From contig CM042091.1 in NCBI GenBank assembly GCA_023512835.1, positions 43,724,107-43,788,106 on the forward strand: 64,000 nucleotides of DNA, written 5' to 3'. The DNA comes from Taxillus chinensis (lineage: Eukaryota > Streptophyta > Magnoliopsida > Santalales > Loranthaceae). Both the position numbers and the translations under genes were made by a program. Position 1 is the stretch's first letter. Each line of letters starts with the position of its first letter. A model generated the notes under the pieces. That model saw nothing but the letters and a program-made list of their open reading frames with translations. It did no database searches and was not told the DNA's origin. Positions 1-11,522 of this stretch are shown one piece after another.

Positions 1-159
1 CACACTGCTTTGTGAAAAATACTGGTTCCGAATGACATTGCAGCTCTGGCTCCTTAGCCTTGGCCATCTAGGCAGATGTTGACTGCTTATTGTTTTTAAT
101 ATTTACATTTATACTTTAATAACCTAGAGATAATTAAAGAGAAGAGGACAATGCATTTA

Positions 160-430
160 GAGATTTAAATGAAGATAGGGTTTTTGAGGTGTAGGGTGAT
201 GATGAGAGCGGAATGCGTTAGTGTTTGTTTGATGATTGCAAGCAGCCTGCTGTTGAGTTTTTCTTATTTTTTTTTGTTGGTTGAGGGTATGAATGCTTGC
301 TACTGTATCATTTTTCTTTCGTTTGTGATGTTGATGGGTGTATATTTTGAGCCTGCTGTTACATATTTGCTCTAAGCGCACTTCTTGTGTGCTTTCTTTT
401 TCTAATAAAATATTTTATTTATAAAAAAGT
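160..430 (+). mobile_element. LINE 3' end fragment
   Basis: This is the 3' terminal piece of a plant non-LTR retrotransposon (LINE). It shares a run of matching blocks with the LINE tail at 62080-62240: a stretch encoding TTTCTTTC.TTTGTGATGTT, then a GCGCACTTCTTGTGTGC-like segment, then TCTAATAAAAT followed by a T/A-rich end. No endonuclease or reverse transcriptase domain is present, so this is a 5'-truncated copy. It lies in what should be an intron of the RRP6-like gene that resumes at 878. The 5' limit is uncertain. Confidence 0.55.
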
Positions 431-877
431 TATAATGAGTGTTGTGGTGAGACTCATTTGAAATTTATGTTAATAATATATTTGTTGGATTGTGTGTTAG
501 TTGTGCACTTTTATTGTACTTTGGTGTATATTTGTTCGTAACATATTTTCATTTGGATTTTGTTGAGTTTATGTTATACTTATTATGTTTTTGTGTTAGT
601 AATTTTTTAAATAATTACAAAAACCTTCTAAACTTTCTAGATGGCCATCTAGGCTGATTAGATGCTGAGATGTTTAGTGGTCCTAAACCACCTAGTGCTA
701 TTTAGAATCTTGGATTAAGGTATTATTTGGTTCTGGTTGTCTTTAGCTGCCTAGAAGTTATGTTGGTTTATCAAATTGACTATTGTTCTTATATGCTTCT
801 TCTACGAAAGCATACAGCAGGGCCCTGGCTCAATTTCTCTCATTCTTTTGCTCGTGATGAACACTATATTCTTTCAG
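431..877 (+). other. Intron sequence upstream of RRP6-like exons
   Basis: No convincing coding exon is visible here. The stretch is AT-rich and ends in a typical acceptor (CTTTCAG at 871-877) directly before the conserved exon at 878. A short open frame runs through from 776, but its N-terminal part does not resemble the exonuclease and is best read as intron. Confidence 0.5.
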
Positions 878-2704
878 GGCCTTTGTGAATGGAGAGATGT
901 TATTGCGAGAGCAGAAGATGAAAGCACTGGCTATATATTACCGAACAGAACGCTGCTTGAAATAGGTATTGAATGATGAGCTAATATCTTTCGACTTTAG
1001 GTTAATCCTTTGTGTTTATTATTTTGCTTTGTCGCATTTATTTATTTTTGTGTCCTCGCCGTCATAAAGCCAAACAGATGCCAGGCACTACAAGCAAGTT
1101 GCGTCGTTTAATTAAATCAAAGCACCCATATGTTGAGCGCAATCTTGCTGCAGTTATTAGCATCATTCATCATTCTGTCCTCGATGCTTCTGCATTTGAA
1201 GCTGCTGCTGAAGAGTTAAAGGCACATCGACTTGAAAGAGTAAGGCTTATATGGATGTTCAATAATCACGAATTAATTGAAATACTGTATCATGAACAAT
1301 TCACCTGCCGCTCCTTTTCTTCTTCTTCAGGAGAAAGTGTGCATCGCCAAATGACTAGTTATATACAAAATTATCATTTGCTTTTTGATTCATTATAGTA
1401 TTACTTTTATGTAGGCTTCTGGAGAAAACATGGGCACTGATGGATCCGAGGCTACGCAGTCTGAAACATCTATTAACTTAAAAACAAATGCTGGAGCAGA
1501 AAACAGTGGTGCTAATAAAATAAATAGCAGCGTGTCTGCAGCCGACCTTGCATCTTCGCAGGTTAGGAATGGTCCTATTGAGCTTGAGGGGAGTGAGGCT
1601 GAAGTGAACAGGGACGGAAAACGATGCTCTTCTGTTCTTCCTGGTGAAAAAGAAGTTAAGATGGATATCTCTTCAGGGCAGGCTAGAGATGTCATTACTG
1701 AAACTAGCGTGCCAACATCAACCAAGGTTTTCCATTTTCACTGATTATTTATGATGTGTTTGTCTTCTACCTGCTTAGATGAAGCAAATGAGTTTGTTTG
1801 TTTAAGGTTACTGGGGCTGCTGTTCGGCTTCTAAAAAAGCCTAGCAGTGCTTTTGGGGCGCTTCTAGGGAATTCTGTCTCAAAGAAGAATTCTGATGTGG
1901 ATACAAAAGTAAGTCATTGGCATGATTAATACCTATGATCCATTCAAGCTTAATTTCCTGTGACAAAATATCTTACTAGTCTTGACAACTGTCCATCTCT
2001 ATGCAAAATTTCTGTAGGAATGTATTGATTGATTCAATTTTTGAAGTCTTTTTTTTTTTTTTCTGAGCAATTCATAGGGCATGAAGCAGATGAAATTGGA
2101 GCAAATCAAATCTACGGTGAACCTCCCATTCTATTCCTTTTCAGGAAATGAACGGACAAAACCTGTTGCAAAAGAGGCAACTGAAGTGCCTAAAAGTTTT
2201 CACGAAGACGATCCTGTAGAGACTGCAAGCTCTGGTTTAGAGGACATAATATTATTAGACGCTAACACAGGCACTGAGCATCCGAGAGTGGATGACTCCA
2301 ATGGCGTGAATGAAATACTAGAGTCGGAGGAAAAGAAAACTGCAGGACCTGATTCTGATGTTGAGCCCATGTCCCTGTCTGATTTATCCTCCAGTTTCCA
2401 GGAGTGCTGCCAGTCCATAAACAAGAATAAGACTTCGAACCAAGTCAAGAGTTTTCAAGAATCCAATGGCCTTTTGCAGTTGAAGCCATTTGATTATGAG
2501 GCGGCGAGGAAAGAAATTAGATTTGGTGAAAGCGGTGAGAAAAAAATGGGGGAAGATTGCAATGAAGATGGAAGGGGTGGCCACATGAAGCAGGGTGTTG
2601 GTGTTGGTCAACGAAAGAAAAATGGAGGGGCAACTGAACTGGCGCAGGGTAAACGCCGCCAGGCATTTCCGGCAAGCGGCAATCGAAGTGTGACTTTTCG
2701 CTAA
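878..2704 (+). CDS. RRP6-like exosome exonuclease, last five exons (partial)
   Basis: These are the 3' exons of a plant RRP6-like protein (EXOSC10/RRP6L2 family), a nuclear 3'-5' exoribonuclease associated with the exosome. Proposed exons are 878-965, 1070-1239, 1415-1726, 1807-1908 and 2078-2704 (TAA). All introns are GT-AG and the phases join without a stop. Exons 1-2 encode a typical HRDC domain: EWRDVIARAEDESTGYILPN, then the TSKLRRLIKSKHPYVERNL block. Exon 4 encodes a family block, LLKKPSSAFGALLGN. Exon 5 carries LEQIKSTVNLPF, an acidic serine-rich stretch, PFDYEAARKEIRFGE and a basic tail ending RQAFPASGNRSVTFR, as in plant RRP6L proteins. The DEDD exonuclease domain must lie upstream of the window. 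Exon 3 (low complexity) and its borders are the least certain. The copy looks functional: no stop or frameshift occurs inside the exons. Confidence 0.85.
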
Positions 2705-3177
2705 TGTTGAGTTTGACATTCGTAGTACCTTGAACATGACCAAAGGAAAAAAATTTCTTTGCAGGAAAGAAACAAAGATTTTAGTTATTTATTGCATAAC
2801 CTATCTAATTCTACGGAATATAATTTATTTTGGTTGAACAACATTTTAAAAAAGAAGAGAAGTTTGGTTAGTTATTTAATATAATATTATTATCCGGTTT
2901 TTTTCTATGGTTATATTATACTCAAAATAATAAGAAATCAAATTCATTTTTAATATCTATACTACGAAACCCTGTTAAAAAGAAAATAAATTGCACCTCT
3001 TCCTACTCTCGTATGTTCGAGACGTGACTTACTATAATAGAATGTATGACAACTTATTATGGAAAAACATGTACCTGTTTGTTTAAAAAGGTAAGATGAT
3101 CGTGTTAGCCCCTGAGAGACCTTGGAAGAGGAATATAGTTTGCCTGCACAATAAACTAAATTTTCAGAGGATAAAAT
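2705..3177 (+). other. 3' UTR/flank of the RRP6-like gene
   Basis: AT-rich sequence follows the stop codon. AATAAA-like signals occur (for example near 2985). No gene is visible. Confidence 0.4.
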
Positions 3178-3185
3178 TATGTATG
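3178..3185. repeat. SINE target-site duplication
   Basis: TATGTATG here is repeated exactly at 3538-3545, bracketing the tRNA-derived SINE. Confidence 0.6.
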
Positions 3186-3537
3186 TTTTTTTGTTTTGTT
3201 TATGTTTTTTTTTTGTAACAGGGTATTCTCTCGTACCGGACTGTAAGTTTTACTGCAGACGACAGGAGACCGAGCAATATGAGTCTCAGCTTTGTTGGCT
3301 CCCCCAGTACCAGTTTTACCGACCAAGCCTTTTGGCACTGGCACCCGCCCTGATAGCCTACTCCGGATTGCTGCCATGCAAGACTAATCCCCGGTGATCC
3401 CACCTGCCCTAGTGGGTTGCTCACAGGTAAGTCACGGGGTGGGAAAAATCCCTCTCTCAAGCTACCAGTGGGAGTCGAACCTGGGCATGCCGTGTACCTA
3501 CAAATGACCCCAACCAATTAAGTTGCCCCCAAGGGGC
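3186..3537 (-). mobile_element. tRNA-derived SINE (Au-like) with 8-bp TSD
   Basis: Read on the minus strand, this begins with a pol III A-box-like stretch (AACTTAATTGGTTGGGG, about 3510-3530). A B box, GGTTCGACTCC, follows at about 3474-3484. The body holds a CCACTAGGGCAGGTGGG segment, and the element ends in an A-rich tail (poly-T on + near 3186-3217). The flanks carry TATGTATG at 3178-3185 and again at 3538-3545, an 8-bp target-site duplication. At about 350 bp it is longer than typical Au SINEs, so it may be a longer relative or a composite. Family name is inferred from memory. Confidence 0.65.
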
Positions 3538-3739
3538 TATGTATGCCTTTTTATTTCCTAAGAGTAAGAGAGATTCTTAGGCAAATCCTTCACATGTTTA
3601 TTGATGTCATGTCTAGCAAATTGCTTGATAGGCCACCTTCTCCTAAGGGCATGTAGTTAACCTTATATTAGGATTCGTATTGCTCAACCTACTACATTCA
3701 CATGCTTATGATTGACCAATTTGAGATGAGGTGTTGGGC

Positions 3740-4647
3740 TGGTGAGATATTACATGAAGAGTTTGTAAAAGAAACTTTGAGCCCTTTAGGGTTTTATAGG
3801 TGCTTGAGGATGTATTGTGATATTTGAACTATAAATAAGATCACCATTAATTATTGGTTTCCATTCCTAGGATTCTTGACATTTTAAATATGATAATTTA
3901 AGTGAAAGTATTTTCTACAATAGACATTCAAGTGGATATAATCAAATTTGCATTTGAGAATAAGATGAGTAGAAAAGTACTTTATAAAGGACTAATATTA
4001 CTTTTTGGCCTAACTAACGCACCTAACATCTGTATGAGAGTTATCATTAAGGTTTTGTAGCCTTTTATATAAAAATTTCTACTACTTTATTTTGATGATA
4101 TTCTCATTTATAGTTAAATATAAATGAAGTGCTTAGTTCACTTTATAAAGATTCTTGGAGTCTTATTGTTTGAGAAATGTCATATTGATTTTTAAAAGTG
4201 CTCTTTTGTAAAAGATTTAGTCATTTCGCTAGGGTTTGTGATCTCTAGGCAATGATTTTTGTTGACCCAAAAAAAGTCAAGGAAGTTAATGAGTCAACAT
4301 ATATAAAATTTTTGAAGCTTAAAGCTTTCATGGGCTAACTATAAGAGGTTTATTGTTGGATTTAGTACTATTATGACTCCTATTATTAATAGTTTGAAGA
4401 TATGGGACTTCGTATTGTTTCCATTGTTTACCAAAGCTTTTCATGTGCACAAATTGGGGGAGTACATAGCTAAGAGGTCATTAATATCTTTTTTTTAGTA
4501 AAAACCTAAATGAATCCAAGGTACTTTATTTATGATCAAAAGTTTTATGCTCATCGAAACTTTTAGGTATTTGTGGAAGTTTCTTGGTTGACCTAAAAGT
4601 TGAGATAATGATACATTAATTGGGTAAAATTTAATTGAAAGTATTAT
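3740..4647 (+). pseudogene. Decayed Ty3/gypsy reverse transcriptase (element F, left part)
   Basis: Translation with many stops and shifts still shows an RT: INKITINYWFPF near 3830, then FGLTNAP near 4000, and YFDDILIYS (the catalytic xxDD box) near 4087-4115. A weak connection region follows, similar to SLGFVIS. The wording resembles chromovirus pol of the CRM/Reina type, not the Tekay-type elements elsewhere in the window. The sequence is strongly AT-enriched, as expected from old methylated DNA. It is cut at 4647 by a solo LTR and resumes at 7288. Confidence 0.65.
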
Positions 4648-7282
4648 TGTAAAGGCCCATATTTGGGTAGGACTGAGAGGTAACCTTTCTTTGATGTTGA
4701 AAACATCTGAATAGGATTGTGGCCGTCAATGTGAGCATTTTGATAGTACTTGGGCCCAATTTCGAGTTATGGCCCCAAGTGGCATGATGTTTGACTTTCT
4801 GGAAGTTTCTTGGTTGACCTTGCATTTGAGCGATCAATTGAATTGGAAAACATTTAAATAGTGATGTGCTTATCATTTCGAGCATTTTGACTGTGGTTAA
4901 GCTCGATTTGGAGTTTGTGACCTTGGGAGGTTATTTATAATTTTTGGGTGTTTATTAATTAACGAATATCCAGAAATATAAATAGGTGGAGGAAAGAAAG
5001 AGAATGCAGTTATGTTCATTCGGGCTATGCGTGGAGGAGAGCTTGGAGCTTAAGGAGCTTAAAGCTTGGGGACATGGTTTGGCGATTTATTGTTATCCGA
5101 TTCGTGATAGTACCTCTAGAGGTGTTCCTGAATTTCTTATCTCGATTATGTTCTTGATATGCAAAAATTTTTGTCATGCTTTATGAAATCTAGAATGAAC
5201 CCTGGGTTTTGGGGAAAATCCAATTTTGGGTTGGATCTGGTGATTTAGCATAAGATTTGTAGTTACGATCTGCTATATATTATTGTGGGTGTATGTTTTT
5301 GTGATCTGGAGGTTTTATAACCGTGTATGGCATGAGAGTTGAGAAGTCAACCATGGAAATCTAGAGTTAGATCTAGATGGATATATCTAGAATTATATTT
5401 ATGTGTATTTATGTTGTTATCATGCGATTTAAAGGCATTCATGACGCATTTTGAGGTATATATCGTAGTCTGTGCGTAACAAGTATGTTTGTGCGCATTT
5501 GGAGGTTGTTGGGTTGACTCTAGACGAAAAACAGGCTAAAAACGATGATAAATAGTACCCTTGGTGTGTCAGTAGGTTGAAGGTTGAAGGGTTGAAGGTC
5601 GGAGAGTCGAAGTTGACTCAAAGCTTATTCCTTATCATGGGGATGATTTCCGTGTGAGTGGTGGCTCAGATTCCTTATTCCATGTTAAGCATCATTCGGA
5701 TTCCTTATTTCATGTTAAGGATCACTCGGATTCTTTATTTCGTGTTAAGGATCACTCGGATCCTTATTCCGTACTAGTGGATAGCTCAGATTCTTATTTT
5801 GTGCTAGTGAAAGGCTCGAATCCTTACTCTGTGCTAGTGGTTTGCTCGGATCCTTACCCCGTATCATGGAGTTCTTCTTCCGGATTAGTGGACGGATCAG
5901 TATAAGGATCAAATGTTCCGGATTTGACCACGCTATTACCGAGTGAAACCCTAGTGGTTGTTTTGTGTTGCGATATTGTGCATTAAGTTGCATGATTGGG
6001 GGACCTTGGGTTCATGAGCTATGCACTAGGTTGATATTTGGATCATCGTGGGCAATCCGGTATGGGAGAAACATGATGTTCTCCATTGTGGATTATTTGA
6101 GATAGTTTGGGCTTAAAGGAATCAATGGGGTGCTAACGGGCATTGTGAGCCTAGTGAGGTTGTGTGACAAAACCTTCGTCATTTGTTATGCTTTGTTTGA
6201 TGCTATGATTGGTCCATTAGGGCTAAGGTGCCTATGGGGCGGTGAGGCTGGTTGGCACCGTGAGAGCCTCATGGTTTGTTTATTTGTATATTGGTTACTA
6301 TGGTTAGCTTGTATACATACGTGTACTGTGTGAGACATTTGGGTCTGTTGTGATTTGCTATGCTCGCTTGTATATCTGTGTGTGATATCTACGTGCTATG
6401 TGAGACTCTTAAGTCCATGTGATATGTTTGCTTGTGCCTGGTGGCATATTTGATCGTTGAGTTGAGTTAAGCTCTATGCAGATGTACCCTTACGTGGGTG
6501 TAACAGGTGGTTAAGGCCCTTAGGGATTGTGATGTACCCTGTTGGGTGAGGTTATGGCCTAATGAGCTCTTGATGAGCAGATGTACTGATGGGATCTTGT
6601 TGAGGATTGTGGATAAGCTATGCCTTAGTGAAGGCAGGCTGCGTCTTGAGACTGATCAGGCTGTGACTTGATGTGTTATGGATCCTGTTTGGGATCGTGG
6701 AAGATATGCTGAGTCCTTTGTGGATAGGTTATTCTGATGTGATCCTTTGGATCATGGGGGATCTGCCGAGTCCTGGTATGGATAGGATGTTTTGGTGTGA
6801 TGATTGTGACTAAGATGAGTTACTTGGGCGGTGTGCCTTGAGCTGGTGGTTCTGTTGTTTGTTGGTTATTTGGTTGTGTTTTATGCATGTATTGTATGGT
6901 AGGGTGTAGAGTTATAGGTCACCTATTGAGCTTATGGCTTACCCCTACTATTTTTTGTGTTTGTTGTTTGTTGTTGTTTGCTTTTCAAGTGTTATTAAAG
7001 CGAGTGGAGGCTTCCCTTCCAGGAGGACTTTGCTTGTTTGTACTCTGAGGTATGGTGTGGTATGGTTGCTTGTATATCTATCTTCTGATATATTGTATTA
7101 TATGATGTGGTTTGATGGTAGTGTAATGATTACCTGTGATGTATGATTGTATTGGTTTGTGATTGAGACAATACCCGTGGTTTTGTTTCTTTTAGTGCTT
7201 GTCATTAACCCTTGACCCTTCGGGTGCAGGCAGGGAGAAGTCATGTTCCTAGTTCTAGGTTCCTGGAATTGGGGGCGTGACA
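4648..7282 (+). mobile_element. Solo LTR, Tekay-type family of B/E, TSD ATTAT
   Basis: A 2635-bp solo LTR. It begins TGTAAAGGCCCATATTTGGG and ends GGAATTGGGGGCGTGACA. Both ends match the ends of element B's LTRs read on the minus strand (B end motif GGGGGCGTGACA). It is flanked by a perfect 5-bp duplication, ATTAT at 4643-4647 and 7283-7287. No internal domain, PBS or PPT lies inside, so the internal part was removed by LTR-LTR recombination. It sits inside the pol of the older gypsy element F. Short open frames within it are not convincing genes. Confidence 0.85.
5669..5880 (+). repeat. About seven imperfect 30-bp tandem repeats inside the solo LTR
   Basis: Units begin roughly every 30 bp (5669, 5699, 5729, 5759, 5789, 5819, 5849). 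Each carries GGATTCCTTATTTCxTG followed by a TTAAGGATCACTC or CTAGTGGATAGCTC variant. Divergence rises along the array. Confidence 0.7.
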
Positions 7283-7287
7283 ATTAT

Positions 7288-7998
7288 TTTGTTCTAATGT
7301 ATTACAAAGGAACAAATAATTAGGCTGCTAATGCTTTGAGTAAAATTATCATTCTTGACAATCTATTTGAGAGTGTAAGTTATACAATTTGATCAATTAT
7401 ACATGCCCCCAAAACTTACTAAGACTTTGGTCTAGGATCATAGTTTTTATCCATCTCATGATTTTCGTATCCATGGTGAGTACCTTTTTAATGGCACTCA
7501 CTTGCGTATTTATAGTGCATCATTGTGGGAGTATTTAATGTGAGAGTTACATACAAGGAGATTAGTTAGACAATTTGTTCAAGATATGACCATTATCAAG
7601 GATAAGTTTTTTAGACTAGCCTTTAAAAGGAAGTAGCTTAGGTTATTTATAAGTGTTGTACATATCATACTATTGGGGGTAGAAAGTAAAATCGTAGCTT
7701 ATGCATTCCACTTTTGATCCTGTATATACCTTTAGAGTTTTTTTTATCATGGATTGTGTTGGGTATTAAAGACCTAAAAAAGTCATGATTTACTATTTAT
7801 TTTATAGATCATTTCACTAAAATAACACATATTATTCCACATAAGAATATTAATAATGCCTCCTGTATGTTGTTTAGATTTTCTTTGGTGAGGTATATTT
7901 GTGTGAGTTATCATTTATCATAATTTATAATAATGATATAATGTTTATGACTTGCTTTTGGAGAAAATTTTGAAAGAAACTTTACACCACACATAAAT
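7288..7998 (+). pseudogene. Decayed Ty3/gypsy RNase H/integrase (element F, right part)
   Basis: This continues element F after the solo LTR. Recognisable remnants include NAALSKI-type end of RNase H (about 7330), and an integrase core with stops: IIMDCVGY, then YRSFH*NNTYY (compare VVVDRFSKMAHF), then the FWRKF and TTHKFSNA stretch before 7998. It ends abruptly where minus-strand element E starts, so the integrase is broken before its last catalytic residue. Confidence 0.55.
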
Positions 7999-7999
7999 T

Positions 8000-8484
8000 T
8001 TCTAATGCTCTGCATCCTCGGTCCAATTGAAAGATGCCTGCCCAGATTGAATCCCGTCTCTGATGACCTCATAGTTAATGTCCCCCAGATGATCGTCAAT
8101 GATCCCGTGTTGCAACTTTGGAACTACTACAACTACACTGAGTACTTCTCGCCTGTCACTGGCCACAAACTATAAACTCATCGTTTTCAATTGATCCATT
8201 ATCTCCAACTCTCAAATGGCATAATGGGAAACCACGACCTTATTCTTCCTGCTCAGGGCATTTGCCACCACATTACCCTTACTTATCAACTAAAATTGCA
8301 ATAGGTACTTTACCCACCTTCTCTGTCGAAGGTTCAAGTCTTTCTAAGAAAAGATATATTGTAGGCTCTTGTGGTCTGCATACACCATAAATGTTTCCTC
8401 AAGGAGATAATGCTGCCAGCTCTTTAAAGCAAAGATCATTGCTGCCAACTCTAAATCAAGAGTGAAATAATTATGCTCATGAGC
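8000..8484 (-). pseudogene. Element E (Tekay-type): RNase H to integrase start, decayed
   Basis: On the minus strand this encodes [20 protein letters not shown] and YADHKSLQYIFS (RNase H) and then the linker before integrase. It is clearly colinear with 29520-30000 of element B. Many C-to-T and G-to-A differences and frameshifts mark it as old. It ends at about 8000 just before the zinc-binding region of integrase; the rest of the 3' half of E and its 3' LTR were not found. E resumes at 11523 after the MITE. Confidence 0.75.
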
Positions 8485-8664
8485 CCTTAACTTAGGGGTG
8501 ACAATTTTTCCCCATCCTACCTCGATACGGGTCGCCCCCATAGGTTATTGAGTTGGGCTTGGGTCTTGCCTGATCCGCCCCGATCCGATATTTTCAAATA
8601 AATTTAAGGGTCAAATACCTCGCACCGCCCCAAACCGACTTGACCCAAAGCGCCAAAACCACCG

Positions 8665-9129
8665 TGTAAAGACCCGTATCAGTGTGAGGTTGAAAATTAG
8701 GGCCTGAATAGGGTTTGTAATATCTATTGGGCGGCGCGGCCTTAACGTTAGCATTTCGAGTTCTTATTATTATTAATGTGGTGATTTTAATATTTGAGTT
8801 TATTATTAAAAATTATTATTTTAATACGTTCGGTTATTATAATGTTAATATTATTAATATAATCATTTAGGTATTTGAGTTATTATAATAATAATAATAA
8901 TTAATGTTCTGATTATTATTATCATTGATGTAATTATTGAGTTTATTATTATTATGGGATTATTATTAATATAAGTATTCTAATATTTAGACTTTGTTAA
9001 TGTTATAATGTTATTATTAATCTAATCAATAATTATTAATAATATAATTACCTTACTTTGGGTTAATTATTATTAGTCTCATAATTAATCTTATTATTAT
9101 TATTATTAAAAGTTAAAAATAATTTAAGA

Positions 9130-9175
<46 letters not shown>

Positions 9176-9375
9176 GGAAAAGAAAGGAAAACCTAGGAGA
9201 AAGAACCTACATTCGTTCTCTTCGCGCGCAGCCTAACTTGGTGAAGGAAGAAAGCAAAAAGCAATTGTGTTCCAGACATACAAAGTTAATTCCAGGTAGG
9301 TGATTCTAGTCTCTTCCTTATTCTCTTTTAAGAGTGCAAACTGTTTGAGAAAAGTGTTCAATTTTAATACTGTGA

Positions 9376-9414
<39 letters not shown>

Positions 9415-9590
9415 TAGATGCACGCACGTACAAAAGCGTTTTATATACACAGACGCAGGCTGCACTCATTTTGGTTCTGCGAAATCGATCGACAAGGATT
9501 ACTCATATATATATATATTACTCATATATATATATATATATATATAATGTTTCATTAGGTATTATGTTGTCCGGGTGTTCGACTAAAATT

Positions 9591-9635
<45 letters not shown>

Positions 9636-9689
9636 AAACTCGGGTGTTGGTAATGATCATGTTTTATTTTACAAGTCCGTGTAATAACG

Positions 9690-9751
<62 letters not shown>

Positions 9752-11430
9752 AATGATAGGGTAAGATTCATTCTGTGAGGCCGTGTGTGTTTGTCGATCG
9801 TTGATATGTATATATATTTGTGATGCCTGGGATCTTCCTTTTCGTGAATAGCTTATATATGCATATATGTAATCGGTTGGTTATATATAAACGAAACCCC
9901 CTCATTCTTTTTTTTTCCCTCTGGTCAAATCCAGCAGCCGAGTAGCCGTACGTGTACCAGATGATGGCCTACACATCTCCTTTATTACTTAAATTACTCT
10001 TTTCATATCACATTTCTTTTACTCTCAATTAACGTCAAACATTACTTTAGTTATTGGAGCACCACTGCACTAGGCCGTTGGTCTGGTTTTGTTTGTACCA
10101 AAGGACACCTGCTGCGTGAACGTGATGGAGGGGGGCGGCAGCACCTTGCTACCCCCACGGGCTTGGACGCTAGCAGTTCCTGGCCAGTCAATTTAGCCGG
10201 CCCTGTCTCTTCTAGCCCACCAAGAGCTTTTCTGTGTTCTGTTTTTATTGAAATAAGATTATTTTAGGATGTAGCTCAAAATTTTAATGTCTTATTAGTT
10301 AGCAATAATTAAGTATTATTTGTGGTTTGATGCTTGGGCAATATATTTAATAATAAAGTTGCGCTTGGACTTGTTTTACATGCTAAATCTATTATTTGGG
10401 TTTGAAATTTTAATGTAAATATTATAAATATTATTGGACCTGATATTTATAATTTGACATTGAAAATATTATTTGTAGTGTGTTACCATTAATTTGATAA
10501 TTAAAATATTAGTTGTGGCTTAATACTATTGGTTCGACCCTAAGAATAATATTGTGACATGTTATTACTGGTTTGGTGATTTAAATAATTTGTACGGTTG
10601 TTATATTGAATACGGGTGATTATTTGGAATTACTATTTATTGATTATACGTGTGGAATTAGTGGTGGAGCTGGTTGGGTTAACTGCGGGTCCCACATAGG
10701 GCTGGCAAGAGGCCGCAGGTCCCCTATGTGGCTGGTTAACCCAGGTCCCTTATGTGGCGAGTTGTCATCAGGGACACTACAGGTCCCACATATGGCTATT
10801 TGGTAGTAACTGGGATCCCAGGAGTTGGTTGCGGAAATTTCGTCGATGATTGGATTATTTGGTGTGAACCCTTAATGAATAAATTGTAATGTGTGATGTC
10901 ATATTTTGTGACTTAATGTAAGATTACTGTGATAGAATTGGACACTACACTAGCACCGGCATACACCGACCATGTAGTCATAGGATTTCATGTTATTGGA
11001 TAGTGAGGAGATGGAGATCACCTACTGGGCATTTGTGCTCACCCCTACTTTGTTGACATGTTTCAGGTATCGACCCATTCGCTAAAGGCCGGTCTGAAGT
11101 TAATTGTTATTTATTTCACATTTTGTATAACTTGGTTTATGGATTTGTATAACATAATTGGTCTTATTATTTGAATATCCAGACGAGGGTCCGTGAAAAT
11201 TGTATTGAATTTATAGCATGACCTATTATTAATAAATTATTTTTCTTAACTTCATAGCATGTGGGAATGTACAGGAATACCCATGATGTATGATTGTACA
11301 GGTATATCTCGGACAGCACCCGCTGTATAGTCCATATTGGTGCTAGTCACCAACCCCTTGACCCTTTGGGTGCGGGCATGGGGAAGTCACACTCTTGGTT
11401 CCAGTCCTTCCGGGATTTGGGGGCGTGACA
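8665..11430 (+). mobile_element. Solo LTR related to element A's LTR
   Basis: A 2766-bp solo LTR. It starts TGTAAAGACCCGTATCAGTG and ends GGGATTTGGGGGCGTGACA. Its first 100 bp and the CCACATAGGG hairpin region (10675-10743) match the LTRs of element A. Flanks are CACCG (8660-8664) and CACTG (11431-11435), a likely 5-bp TSD with one transition. It contains several AT microsatellites and no coding domain. It landed inside hAT-type MITE copy 1. Confidence 0.75.
9131..9752. repeat. Cluster of five AT/TA microsatellites in the solo LTR
   Basis: Runs of alternating A and T occur at about 9132-9172, 9378-9411, 9507-9545, 9592-9632 and 9690-9752. Open frames such as IYIYIYIY across them are artefacts of the repeat. 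Confidence 0.9.
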
Positions 11431-11522
11431 CACTGGGTCGGTTTGGGTTCGAGTCAGGCTATAAATGTTTGGGTTGGGCAGTACCCGGGCTTGACCTGAC
11501 CCGTGCCATCCCTACCTTAACT

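Larger units (their letters stand above)
8493..11514. mobile_element. hAT-type MITE copy 1 (interrupted by solo LTR), 8-bp TSD
   Basis: Ends are TAGGGGTGACAA at 8493 and the inverted GTGCCATCCCTA at 11503-11514. The 8-bp duplication CCTTAACT occurs at 8485-8492 and 11515-11522. The body (8493-8664 plus 11436-11514, about 250 bp) is rich in GACCCG/CGGGTC blocks and codes for nothing. A second copy with its own 8-bp TSD lies at 49543-49777. TIR and TSD size suit the hAT superfamily. It is inserted in the RNase H part of element E. Confidence 0.75.

Noticed and set aside
6130..7146. Small hydrophobic open frames inside the solo LTR
   Set aside because: They lie in non-coding LTR sequence and have no counterpart in the LTRs of B.
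9300..9653. Open frame with Tyr-Ile repeats
   Set aside because: It is the translation of AT microsatellites in a solo LTR.
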